Shown here: one piece after another, positions 18,107 through 24,654 of the stretch | How the letters are laid out: each line of letters opens with the position of its first letter | Position numbering within the stretch: position 1 is the stretch's first letter | NCBI GenBank assembly: GCA_020847735.1 | Contig: JADLBL010000006.1 | Span: 62,001 to 126,000 of the forward strand | Reading direction: 5' to 3' | Length of the DNA: 64,000 nucleotides | Source: Candidatus Eisenbacteria bacterium | GTDB taxonomy: Bacteria; Eisenbacteria; RBG-16-71-46 | Notes under the pieces: generated by a model | Databases searched by the model: none | What the model was told of the DNA's origin: nothing | What the model saw: the letters and a program-made list of their open reading frames with translations, nothing else | Position numbers and translations under genes: made by a program

Positions 18107-18862
18107 TCAGTGACCGGCGAGCTTGAGCGCCCCCCAGCTCTTCTTCGCGACGGGCACGCCGGCGAGCGTGGTGATGGAGATGGTCAGATAGTCCGTGTCG
18201 TGCGGGAAGCGCACGAAGCCGGCGTCCCACCAGGCGTCGAGATCGTAGCTCACACCCTGATTGAGGTTGCCGAGCGTGATGCTGGCGCTGGCATGGCTGC
18301 CGGCCGTCGGCGTGCCGCTGCCGTCGCCAAGACCGAGCGAGCCGCCCGTGGCGTCGGTCAGGTTCTCGACATCGCGGTCGGCGCTGCGGGAGCCGTTGAA
18401 ATAGGCGCCGTCGGTCATGTTCCAGCCGCGCGGGGCCGGGTCGTCGTCGAACAGTTCGAGCAGGTCGTGCTCGAGCCCCGAGCGGTTGAAGCGGAAGTAG
18501 GGCGTCGGCTGCGGGTCGCCGATGTAGCACGACTCCTCGTTCGAGCCCGCGGGCGGCGGCAGCGTGTTGGCCGCGACCTGCGTCGTCGGCGAGACGGTCA
18601 CGTTGTCAATGAGCTGCTGCGTCCAGGTCAGCGTGCCGCTGCCGTCGTCCACCCACTGGAGGGCGGTGAACGTGATGACCACCGGTTCGACCGGCGCGGT
18701 GAACGAGAGCGACACCGGCAGCGCGCAGAACAGTCCCTGCGGGAACTTGCGCACCAGGGTCTTGGCGGGAATCACCTCGTCCTGCGCGACGGCGGTGCCG
18801 GGGAGCGCGAAGCCGGCGAGCGCGAGCAGCGTGACGACGGACCAGAGAAGAGCACGAGACAT
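18107..18862 (-). CDS. Exported protein of unknown function
   Basis: The product is 251 aa. A GGAGG ribosome site precedes the ATG at 18862, and the first 26 residues are a clear signal peptide ending in GTAVAQD. The mature protein is rich in Thr, Ser, Asp and Gly, with alternating beta-strand-like patterns (SLSFTAPVEPVVITFTALQW), two conserved-looking cysteines (LFCALP and ESCYIGDP) and no known motif. It looks like a single beta-sandwich surface or periplasmic protein. It converges with the TPR-CHAT gene (15-bp gap) and has no evident operon partner. I do not recognise its family. Confidence 0.7.
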   Translation of the reverse strand: MSRALLWSVVTLLALAGFALPGTAVAQDEVIPAKTLVRKFPQGLFCALPVSLSFTAPVEPVVITFTALQWVDDGSGTLTWTQQLIDNVTVSPTTQVAANTLPPPAGSNEESCYIGDPQPTPYFRFNRSGLEHDLLELFDDDPAPRGWNMTDGAYFNGSRSADRDVENLTDATGGSLGLGDGSGTPTAGSHASASITLGNLNQGVSYDLDAWWDAGFVRFPHDTDYLTISITTLAGVPVAKKSWGALKLAGH

Positions 18863-19173
18863 GGGGACCTCCGGGGCAAAAGGCAGGGCCGTTGTCTCGA
18901 GGGCGGAACGGCCGCGGCTGCGACGGGCCCCGGGCGGAGCCGGGGCGTGAAGGGAAATCGTATCCGGCGCCCGGTCCGGCTCTCAACACATTTCACCTCG
19001 GGCGTGCCGGATTTCGGGCCGCCGGGCGCGGGAGGAACCTGCTGCCGGGCCCCGCAACCGCCGCTCCCCGGGCTGGGGGGGGCGCCTCCAGCGGGTCTCC
19101 CCGCGGGCCCCGCGGCTTGCGCTTGCCGGTCGGCGGGCGCATGGTGCCGGCCGTCCGCGCGTCTCGGCGGACC

Positions 19174-19264
19174 GTCGTTCGGGGTGGCCGGCATCGGACA
19201 AGCGCCGGCCTGAGATCACACCCGTCGAACCTGAACTGGCTAAGACCAGCGTAGGGAAACGGCC
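19174..19264 (+). promoter_or_regulatory. TPP riboswitch (THI element)
   Basis: All conserved boxes of the thiamin-pyrophosphate riboswitch occur in order: GGGGTG (19181-19186), CTGAGA (19210-19215), ACCC (19220-19223), GAACCTGA (19227-19234) and CCAGCGTAGGGAA (19246-19258). The variable P3 arm (GCCGGC/GCCGGC) sits between the first two boxes. The flanks CGTTC and GAAACG can form the closing P1 stem. It lies about 95 nt upstream of the symporter start. Known function: binding TPP switches off the downstream genes. Confidence 0.95.
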
Positions 19265-19289
19265 AAGACGACCCGGTTGTCCCCGAGTT

Positions 19290-19348
19290 GCCTTCCACGC
19301 CGTCCCTTCGCGGGCGGCGTTCGCGTTTCGCGGCCCCGCCCGGAAGGC
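19290..19348 (+). promoter_or_regulatory. Shine-Dalgarno-sequestering stem of the riboswitch expression platform
   Basis: GCCTTCC (19290-19296) is perfectly complementary to GGAAGGC (19342-19348), which contains the only purine-rich ribosome site upstream of the ATG at 19360. Between them a strong hairpin (ACGCCG / CGGCGT, 19297-19320) would bring the two strands together. This arrangement fits translational control by the TPP riboswitch. Pairing is seen in sequence; the switch mechanism is inferred. Confidence 0.5.
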
Positions 19349-19359
19349 ATGACTTCGCG

Positions 19360-20754
19360 ATGTTCAGCAGCAGCCCGCTCGATTGGGCGCTCGTCGGCGC
19401 CTATTTCGTGTTCCTTCTCGTTCTCTGGCTGCGGCGCTTCGGCTCGCGCCCGCCGGCCGAGGACTACCTCGTCGCCGGCCGCGCCGTGACGCTGCCGGCG
19501 TTCGTCGCGACGCTGGTGACCACCTGGTACGGCGGCATCCTCGGCGTCGGCGAGTACGCCTGGAAGTACGGGCTGGCGAACTGGGTCGTGTTCGGCGTGC
19601 CCTACTACCTCGGCGCGCTGCTGTTCGCGCTGCTGTTCGCGCGGCGCGCGCGCGAGGCGAAGCTCTACACGATTCCCGACCTGCTCGACCGCGCGCACGG
19701 CCGTGGACCCGCGCTCGCCGGGGCGGTCGCGGTGTTCGTCACCTCGGCGCCCGCGGCCTACGTGCTCATGCTCGGCACCCTGTTCGCGGTCATGTTCGGC
19801 GCGCCGCTGGTTCCCTGCGTGTTCGCCGCGGCGGTGCTGTCGGTCTTCTACGTGGACCGCGGCGGCCTGCGCACCGTGATCTTCACCGACCAGATCCAGT
19901 TCGTGCTCATGTACGGCGGCTTCGCGTTGCTGCTGGTCTTCCTCGTCGTGCAGCACGGCGGGCTGTCGTTCCTCGAGGCGCGGGTTCCGGCCACGCACTG
20001 GCGGTGGAACGGCGGCAACGGCCCGGCGGCCATCTTCGTCTGGTACGTGATCGCGCTCGGCACGCTCGTGGACCCGGGCTTCTGGCAGCGCGCCTACGCC
20101 GCGCGCGACCCGCGCGTGGCCCGCGACGGCGTGCTGTGGTCCATCGCCTGCTGGGCGGTGTTCGACTTCATGACCACGACGACGGGCCTGTACGCGCGGG
20201 CGCTGCTGCCGAGGCTGGCCGAGCCGGTGTTCGCCTTCCCCGAGGTCGCGCGCCTGACGCTGCCGCCGGTCGCGCTCGGGCTCTTCTACCTCGGCATGAT
20301 CGCGACGGTGATGAGCACCATCGATTCGTACGCGTTCATCGCGGCCACCACCGTCGGCCGTGATTTCATCTGGCGCCTGCGTGGCGGCGACGAGGCCCGG
20401 CTGCCCTTCTACTCGCGCATCGGCCTGTGGCTCTCGACCGCGGTCGCCACCGCGCTCGCGGTGGCGAGCCAGAGCGTGATCGCGCTGTGGCACGACATCG
20501 GCTCGGTGGCGACGCCGATGCTGCTGCTGCCGGTCGCGGCCGCGCTCACTGGCCGCGGGAGGCTCTCGTCCCGCTGGACAGTGGGGTTCATGGTCATCCC
20601 CGGCGTCATCTCGCTCTACTGGGTGCTCGCGAAGTCGCTCGCCTGGACGCCCGGCTATCCCCTCCGACTCGAACCCATCTACGCGGGGCTCGGCGCGTCG
20701 CTGCTCGTGTGGCTCGCCGGCCGCGCGTTCGACCGACAAGGATCCGCGTCATGA
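19360..20754 (+). CDS. Sodium:solute symporter, predicted thiamin or thiamin-precursor transporter
   Basis: The product is 464 aa with about 12-13 hydrophobic helices and the sodium:solute symporter family signature regions: PAEDYLVAGRAVTLPAFVATLVTTWYGG near the N-terminus and LGMIATVMSTIDSYAFIAATTVGRDF in the middle. The start at 19360 is the first with family similarity and follows GGAAGG. A TPP riboswitch in the leader and an overlapping TonB-dependent receptor gene (ATGA) indicate inner-membrane uptake of thiamin, HMP or a related compound. SSS-family transporters under THI elements (for example ThiV) have been predicted before. Substrate is inferred from regulation only. Confidence 0.88.
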   Translation: MFSSSPLDWALVGAYFVFLLVLWLRRFGSRPPAEDYLVAGRAVTLPAFVATLVTTWYGGILGVGEYAWKYGLANWVVFGVPYYLGALLFALLFARRAREAKLYTIPDLLDRAHGRGPALAGAVAVFVTSAPAAYVLMLGTLFAVMFGAPLVPCVFAAAVLSVFYVDRGGLRTVIFTDQIQFVLMYGGFALLLVFLVVQHGGLSFLEARVPATHWRWNGGNGPAAIFVWYVIALGTLVDPGFWQRAYAARDPRVARDGVLWSIACWAVFDFMTTTTGLYARALLPRLAEPVFAFPEVARLTLPPVALGLFYLGMIATVMSTIDSYAFIAATTVGRDFIWRLRGGDEARLPFYSRIGLWLSTAVATALAVASQSVIALWHDIGSVATPMLLLPVAAALTGRGRLSSRWTVGFMVIPGVISLYWVLAKSLAWTPGYPLRLEPIYAGLGASLLVWLAGRAFDRQGSAS

Positions 20755-23027
20755 CCTCCCCCCTGCTTCTCGCCGCCGCGCTCGCGGCCGCCGTCAACGC
20801 CGCTCCCGACACGTTCCCGCGGATCGTGCCGCTGCCGCCCGTCGAGGTGAGCACGACCCGCGCGGACGCGCGCGCGCCGCTCGCGCGCACGACGCTCACG
20901 CGCGGGCAGGTGCGAGAGCTCAACTGGGGCCAGGACACCCCCATGGCGCTCGGCACCCTGCCGGGCGCCTACGCCTACTCGGACGCGGGCAACGGCGTCG
21001 GCTACTCGTATCTGTCGCTGCGCGGCTTTCCGCAGCGGCGGATCAGCGTGCTCGTGAACGGCGTGCCGCTCAACGACCCCGAGTCGCACGAGGTGTGGTG
21101 GATCGACCACCCCGACCTGCTCGCCTCGACCGCCGAGCTCCATGTGTCGCGCGGAGTCGGCCCGGCCCTGTACGGCGCGGCCGCGCTCGGCGGCAGCGTC
21201 TCGCTGAACACCGCGCCGATCGGCGAGGTCGCGCGCCGCACGGCGAGCGTATCGTACGGCGCGTGGGGCACGAAGCGGCTGCTGCTCGAGGGCGACTCCG
21301 GCAGGCTGCCCGGCGGCTGGGGTCTGTACGGCCGCTACTCACGCATCGAGACGGACGGCTATCGCGAACGGTCGTGGTCCCGGCTCTGGTCGTACGCGCT
21401 CTCGGCGCAGAAGACGTCCGCCACGCAGTCGTGGCGGCTGAACCTGTACGGCGGACCCGAAAACACGCACCTCGCCTATCTCGGCGTGACGCCCGGGTAC
21501 CTAGCGGGCGCCGTGACCGGCGATGCCGACCGCGACCGGCGCTTCAACCCGATCACCTACCCCGGCGAGCAGGACCACTTCTTCGAGCCGCACTACGAGC
21601 TGCTCCACACCTGGACGCCGACGGCCGCGGTCACGCTGTCGCAGACGCTCTTCTGGTTCGACGGCCGCGGCTGGTACGACGAGCGGCGCCTGGGCCGCTC
21701 GCTCGCCGACTACCGGCTCGCGCCGTGGACGACGTCCGACACGACGCTGTTCGCGCACGATTACTACGCGCTCGACGCGAACGGGAACGTGGTCCTCGAC
21801 GGGCAGGGTCGCGCGACCGTCGAGCGTTTCGACCTGGTCCGCCGGCGCGAGGTCGTGAACCGGCACTACGGCTGGGTGCCGCGCGCGCGGATCGCGCATG
21901 ACCGCGGCGCGCTGACGCTGGGCGGCGAGCTGCGCTTCCACGACGGCCGGCATGTCGGCACCGTGATCTCGGGCTCGGGACTGCCGCCCGGCACGGAGCC
22001 GGACCACGCCTATTACGACTATCACCCGCGGACTTTGTCCGCGGGCCTGTTCGCCCGCGAGGAGTTCGACGTCACGCCGGCGCTGCGCGCGACCGCCGAC
22101 TTCGCCTGGCGCCACCAGGGCTACCGGATGCGGGGCGACCGCTTCGACGGCATCGCGTTTCGTCAACAGTACGACTTCGCGCTGCCGCGGCTGGGCCTTT
22201 CCTGGACGCCGAAGCCGGCGTGGAGCGTTTACGCGTCGTTCGCGCTGGCGCGCCGCGAGCCCGCGTTCCGCGACCTCTACGACGCCGAAGGCGCGGGCAG
22301 CGTGCCGCTCTACCGCCGTGTGGACGTCGCGGCCGGCGTGTACGAGGACCCGCTCATCCGTCCGGAACGCGTGAACGACCTCGAGCTGGGCGGCAGATGG
22401 ACGGGTGACGGCCTCCTCGCCAGCGTGAGCGCGTTTCGCATGGACTTTCGTGACGAGCTGGTCAACGCGGGCCAGTTCGACACCGACCTGGGCTACCCGA
22501 TCCTCGGCAACGCGGCGCGTTCGGTGCACCAGGGCGTCGAGCTGGCGGGCTCGGCGACGCGCCGCTTCGGAGCGCTCCGCGGCGCGCTCGAAGCGAACGC
22601 GACGCTGTCGGACAACCATTTCGTCCGTTACCGCGAGTCCTGGGGGCCGGCGCCCGCCGACGGGGCGAGCTACGACGGCAGGCCGCTCGGCTTCTTCCCC
22701 GCGGTGATGGCGAACTCCGGCGTCCGCGCCACGTGGCGTTCGGCGTCGCTCGGCGCGAGCGTTCAGCACGTCGGCCGTATCTACGTGGACAACACGGGCA
22801 CGAAGGCCAACAGCATCGCGCCCCGCACGACACTCGACCTGTCGGGCTCGCTCGCGCGCGAGGTCGGCGGCGCGCGCGCGGAGCTGTCGCTGCGGGTGAT
22901 GAACGCCACCGGCGTCCGCTACGCGACGAGCGGCTGGATGGACTACGACGCCGCGGGCAACCTCGTGCCGGTGCTGATTCCGGCGGCGACGAGAGGCTGG
23001 CTCGCGGGGCTGCGCGTGGACTGGTAG
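20751..23027 (+). CDS. TonB-dependent outer-membrane receptor, predicted thiamin-related
   Basis: The product is 758 aa with a short leader (LLLAAALAAAVNA). The plug domain shows YSYLSLRGFPQRRISVLVNGVPLND and LHVSRGVGPALYGAAALGGSVSL, both typical of TonB-dependent receptors. The remainder is barrel-like, with many aromatic-flanked strands and SFALARREPAFRDLYD near the C-terminal third. The start codon overlaps the symporter stop by 4 nt, so it is translationally coupled and under the same TPP riboswitch. Receptors under THI elements are known in Bacteroidota and import thiamin across the outer membrane; the same role is inferred here. Confidence 0.9.
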   Translation: MTSPLLLAAALAAAVNAAPDTFPRIVPLPPVEVSTTRADARAPLARTTLTRGQVRELNWGQDTPMALGTLPGAYAYSDAGNGVGYSYLSLRGFPQRRISVLVNGVPLNDPESHEVWWIDHPDLLASTAELHVSRGVGPALYGAAALGGSVSLNTAPIGEVARRTASVSYGAWGTKRLLLEGDSGRLPGGWGLYGRYSRIETDGYRERSWSRLWSYALSAQKTSATQSWRLNLYGGPENTHLAYLGVTPGYLAGAVTGDADRDRRFNPITYPGEQDHFFEPHYELLHTWTPTAAVTLSQTLFWFDGRGWYDERRLGRSLADYRLAPWTTSDTTLFAHDYYALDANGNVVLDGQGRATVERFDLVRRREVVNRHYGWVPRARIAHDRGALTLGGELRFHDGRHVGTVISGSGLPPGTEPDHAYYDYHPRTLSAGLFAREEFDVTPALRATADFAWRHQGYRMRGDRFDGIAFRQQYDFALPRLGLSWTPKPAWSVYASFALARREPAFRDLYDAEGAGSVPLYRRVDVAAGVYEDPLIRPERVNDLELGGRWTGDGLLASVSAFRMDFRDELVNAGQFDTDLGYPILGNAARSVHQGVELAGSATRRFGALRGALEANATLSDNHFVRYRESWGPAPADGASYDGRPLGFFPAVMANSGVRATWRSASLGASVQHVGRIYVDNTGTKANSIAPRTTLDLSGSLAREVGGARAELSLRVMNATGVRYATSGWMDYDAAGNLVPVLIPAATRGWLAGLRVDW

Positions 23028-23051
23028 CGGGCGCCGGGTCCGGGGGGCGAC

Positions 23052-23188
23052 GCCGGTGCGGTGATGCTCCCGGGCCTCAGCGTCGGTCGGCGGCATCCTG
23101 CCGCCTTCCTCCTCGCTCCGCGCCGTCTCCGCCGTCCCTGGCTGCGACGGCGCTACGCGCTGAGGCCCGGGAGCATCACCGCACCGGC
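23052..23188. repeat. Long perfect inverted repeat, copy B of a two-copy family
   Basis: Arms at 23052-23082 and 23158-23188 are 31 nt each and perfectly complementary, with a 75-nt loop. The loop contains GGCATCCTGCC (23092-23102) and CCCTGGCT (23136-23143), the same boxes with the same spacing (33 against 35 nt) as in copy A at 9234-9395. It fills the gap between convergent genes, a position where it could terminate transcription in both directions. Confidence 0.75.
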
Positions 23189-23214
23189 TTTCAGCAGCGC
23201 CAGCGCCTGAGCTC

Positions 23215-23541
23215 CTAGCCCTTGCCGCCGCGGTTCGCGAACAGGGAGTTCAGGCCAAGCGCGATCAGGATCACGGGCCAGAGCTTCCAGACGCTCTCCA
23301 GCTTCAGGTAGCCGAGGTTCTTGAGCAGCAGCGCGAGGCCCACCGTGAGCATGATGATGGGGCCGAACACGGAGGCGGGTTTCTCGATCAGTCCGAGCAG
23401 TCCGGCGATGACGAGGATCGCCGGCCACCAGGTGTGGAAGACCGCACCGAAGTGGATCGCGCCGAGCTGGTCGGCCAGGAAGAGGCAGCCGAACACGACC
23501 AGCATGACGCCCGAGAACGAGATGCGCGGACCTGAAGCCAT
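23215..23541 (-). CDS. Small membrane protein with LiaF/DUF5668-like transmembrane repeats
   Basis: The product is 108 aa. GGAGG precedes the ATG at 23541, so the in-frame upstream start is discarded. It consists of four hydrophobic helices arranged as two pairs: VMLVVFGCLFLADQLG, WWPAILVIAGLLGLIE, PIIMLTVGLALLLKNLG, WPVILIALGLNSLF. The WPAILVIAGLLGL / LWPVILIALGLN pattern is typical of the LiaI-LiaF-like TM region and DUF5668. Such proteins are often envelope-stress related. It is a single gene between convergent and tandem neighbours, and its function is unknown. Confidence 0.7.
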   Translation of the reverse strand: MASGPRISFSGVMLVVFGCLFLADQLGAIHFGAVFHTWWPAILVIAGLLGLIEKPASVFGPIIMLTVGLALLLKNLGYLKLESVWKLWPVILIALGLNSLFANRGGKG

Positions 23542-23679
23542 CGGTTCCTCCGTGAACATGGGTGGGCGGACGCGCGGCATCCTGCCACGGCCGCGGCGCC
23601 CGCGTCACGCGCCCCGGTGGCCGCTTTCCCGACGAAGCCTGCATCGCGCTCCGCGGCGACGGGCGCTGCGCAAACGATC

Positions 23680-23707
23680 GGGGCGGCCCGGCGAACCGGA
23701 CCGCCCC
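23680..23707 (-). terminator. Hairpin downstream of the cyclophilin gene
   Basis: GGGGCGG (23680-23686) pairs with CCGCCCC (23701-23707), with an inner CCGG/CCGG pair closing a small loop. It starts 31 nt past the cyclophilin stop on the minus strand. No U-tract follows. Confidence 0.45.
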
Positions 23708-23737
23708 CGTACCGCCCGGGCCAACCTGGCGCGAGGA

Positions 23738-24541
23738 CTACTGCACCTCGACCGTGGCCTTCTCGATCCACATCTTCTTCGACGTCGTGCCCGAGCGCGA
23801 ACCGTTCGCCTCGAGCTTCTTCAGCACGTCCATGCCCTCGACGACCTCGCCGAAGATCGAGTGCTTGTCGTTGAGCCACGGCGTCGCGGCGAACGTCAGG
23901 AAGAACTGGCTGCTGTCGGTGCCGGGGAGGCCGGTATTCGCCATGGACAGCAGGCCCGGCCGGTCGTGCCGCGCTTTGGGGCTGAACTCGCTCGTGAACT
24001 GGTAGCCGGGCCCCCCCTGGCCGTTGCCGAGCGGATCGCCGCTCTGCGCCATGAAGCCGGGGATGACGCGATGGAAGATGATGCCGTCGTAGAAACCCAT
24101 GCGTGCCAGGTAGAGGAAGTTCGTCACGTGCATGGGCGCGATGTCGGGCATCATGCGGATCAGGATCGGGCCTTCGCTCGTCACCATGCGCACGAAGTAC
24201 TTCTTCGCCGGATCGAACTGCACGACCGTTGGGATCGTCAGGTGCGTCTTCCAGCCGGCCTGGCTCTTGTTGGGCTTGTGCGCCGCGATCTGGGCGTCAA
24301 TGGCGGCGATCGCCTTGTCGGTCGAGGGCGCGGCGGCCTTCGCGGGAACCGCGGCCTTCACCTCGGCGGCCCTGGCGGGAACGGCCGCCTTCGCCTCGGA
24401 GACCTTCGCGGGAACGGCGGCCGTCGCCTCGGTGGCCTTCGCGGGAACCGCGGCCTTTGCCGCATCGTCGGCGAGGGCGAACGTGACGGAACAGGCCATC
24501 ATCGTGAGCGTGGCGGCGGCCACGAGGGAAACGCGCTTCAT
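23738..24541 (-). CDS. Exported cyclophilin-type peptidyl-prolyl isomerase
   Basis: The product is 267 aa. A signal peptide (LVAAATLTMMACSVTFALAD) is followed by a low-complexity segment of about 50 residues with four imperfect copies of AAVPAK. The cyclophilin domain occupies the C-terminal ~180 residues: VTNFLYLARMGFYDGIIFHRVIPGFMAQSGDP with the catalytic Arg in FHRV, then FTSEF, LLSMANTGLPGTDSSQFFLTF and HSIFGEVVEGMDVL. It catalyses cis-trans isomerisation at Xaa-Pro bonds, here presumably in the periplasm or envelope. A lipobox-like MMAC is present but weak. A purine-rich AGAGGAGGAAG precedes the start. Confidence 0.93.
   Translation of the reverse strand: MKRVSLVAAATLTMMACSVTFALADDAAKAAVPAKATEATAAVPAKVSEAKAAVPARAAEVKAAVPAKAAAPSTDKAIAAIDAQIAAHKPNKSQAGWKTHLTIPTVVQFDPAKKYFVRMVTSEGPILIRMMPDIAPMHVTNFLYLARMGFYDGIIFHRVIPGFMAQSGDPLGNGQGGPGYQFTSEFSPKARHDRPGLLSMANTGLPGTDSSQFFLTFAATPWLNDKHSIFGEVVEGMDVLKKLEANGSRSGTTSKKMWIEKATVEVQ
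24329..24468 (-). repeat. Imperfect tandem repeats coding AAVPAK units
   Basis: About four copies of a 33-36-nt unit around GGAACSGCGGCC lie inside the cyclophilin gene and encode an Ala/Lys/Pro/Glu-rich linker between signal peptide and catalytic domain. Repeat number is likely to vary between strains. Confidence 0.6.
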
Positions 24542-24595
24542 CTTCGGACTTCCTCCTCTGGAGGGATGACTACGCGAAGCGGGGGGCGTCATGCA

Positions 24596-24612
24596 GGCCA
24601 TCGAGGATGGCC
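24596..24612 (-). terminator. Short hairpin after the FlgD-Ig protein gene
   Basis: GGCCATC / GATGGCC form a 7-bp stem with a 3-nt loop, 42 nt after the stop of the gene ending at 24655. There is no U-tract, so function as a terminator is uncertain. Confidence 0.3.
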
Positions 24613-24654
24613 CGCCGGCACCCCCCCGGCAAGCGACATCGCGTTTCGGAATCG

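Larger units (their letters stand above)
18863..19359 (+). other. 497-bp intergenic region with riboswitch leader
   Basis: No coding sequence is supported here. The left ~300 bp are G/C-rich spacer carrying the divergent promoter area of the exported unknown protein and, presumably, the promoter of the riboswitch leader. The right part contains the TPP riboswitch (19174-19264) and a stem that can cover the ribosome site of the symporter gene (19290-19348). Confidence 0.6.

Noticed and set aside
19349-19489. ATG at 19349 right after GGAAGG as start of the symporter gene
   Set aside because: It is in another frame from the symporter and opens only a short motif-less reading frame. The family sequence begins at the ATG at 19360.
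23571-23640. Third copy of the hairpin family, based on GGCATCCTGCC at 23576-23586
   Set aside because: The second box and the long perfect arms are missing, so the match to one short box may be chance.
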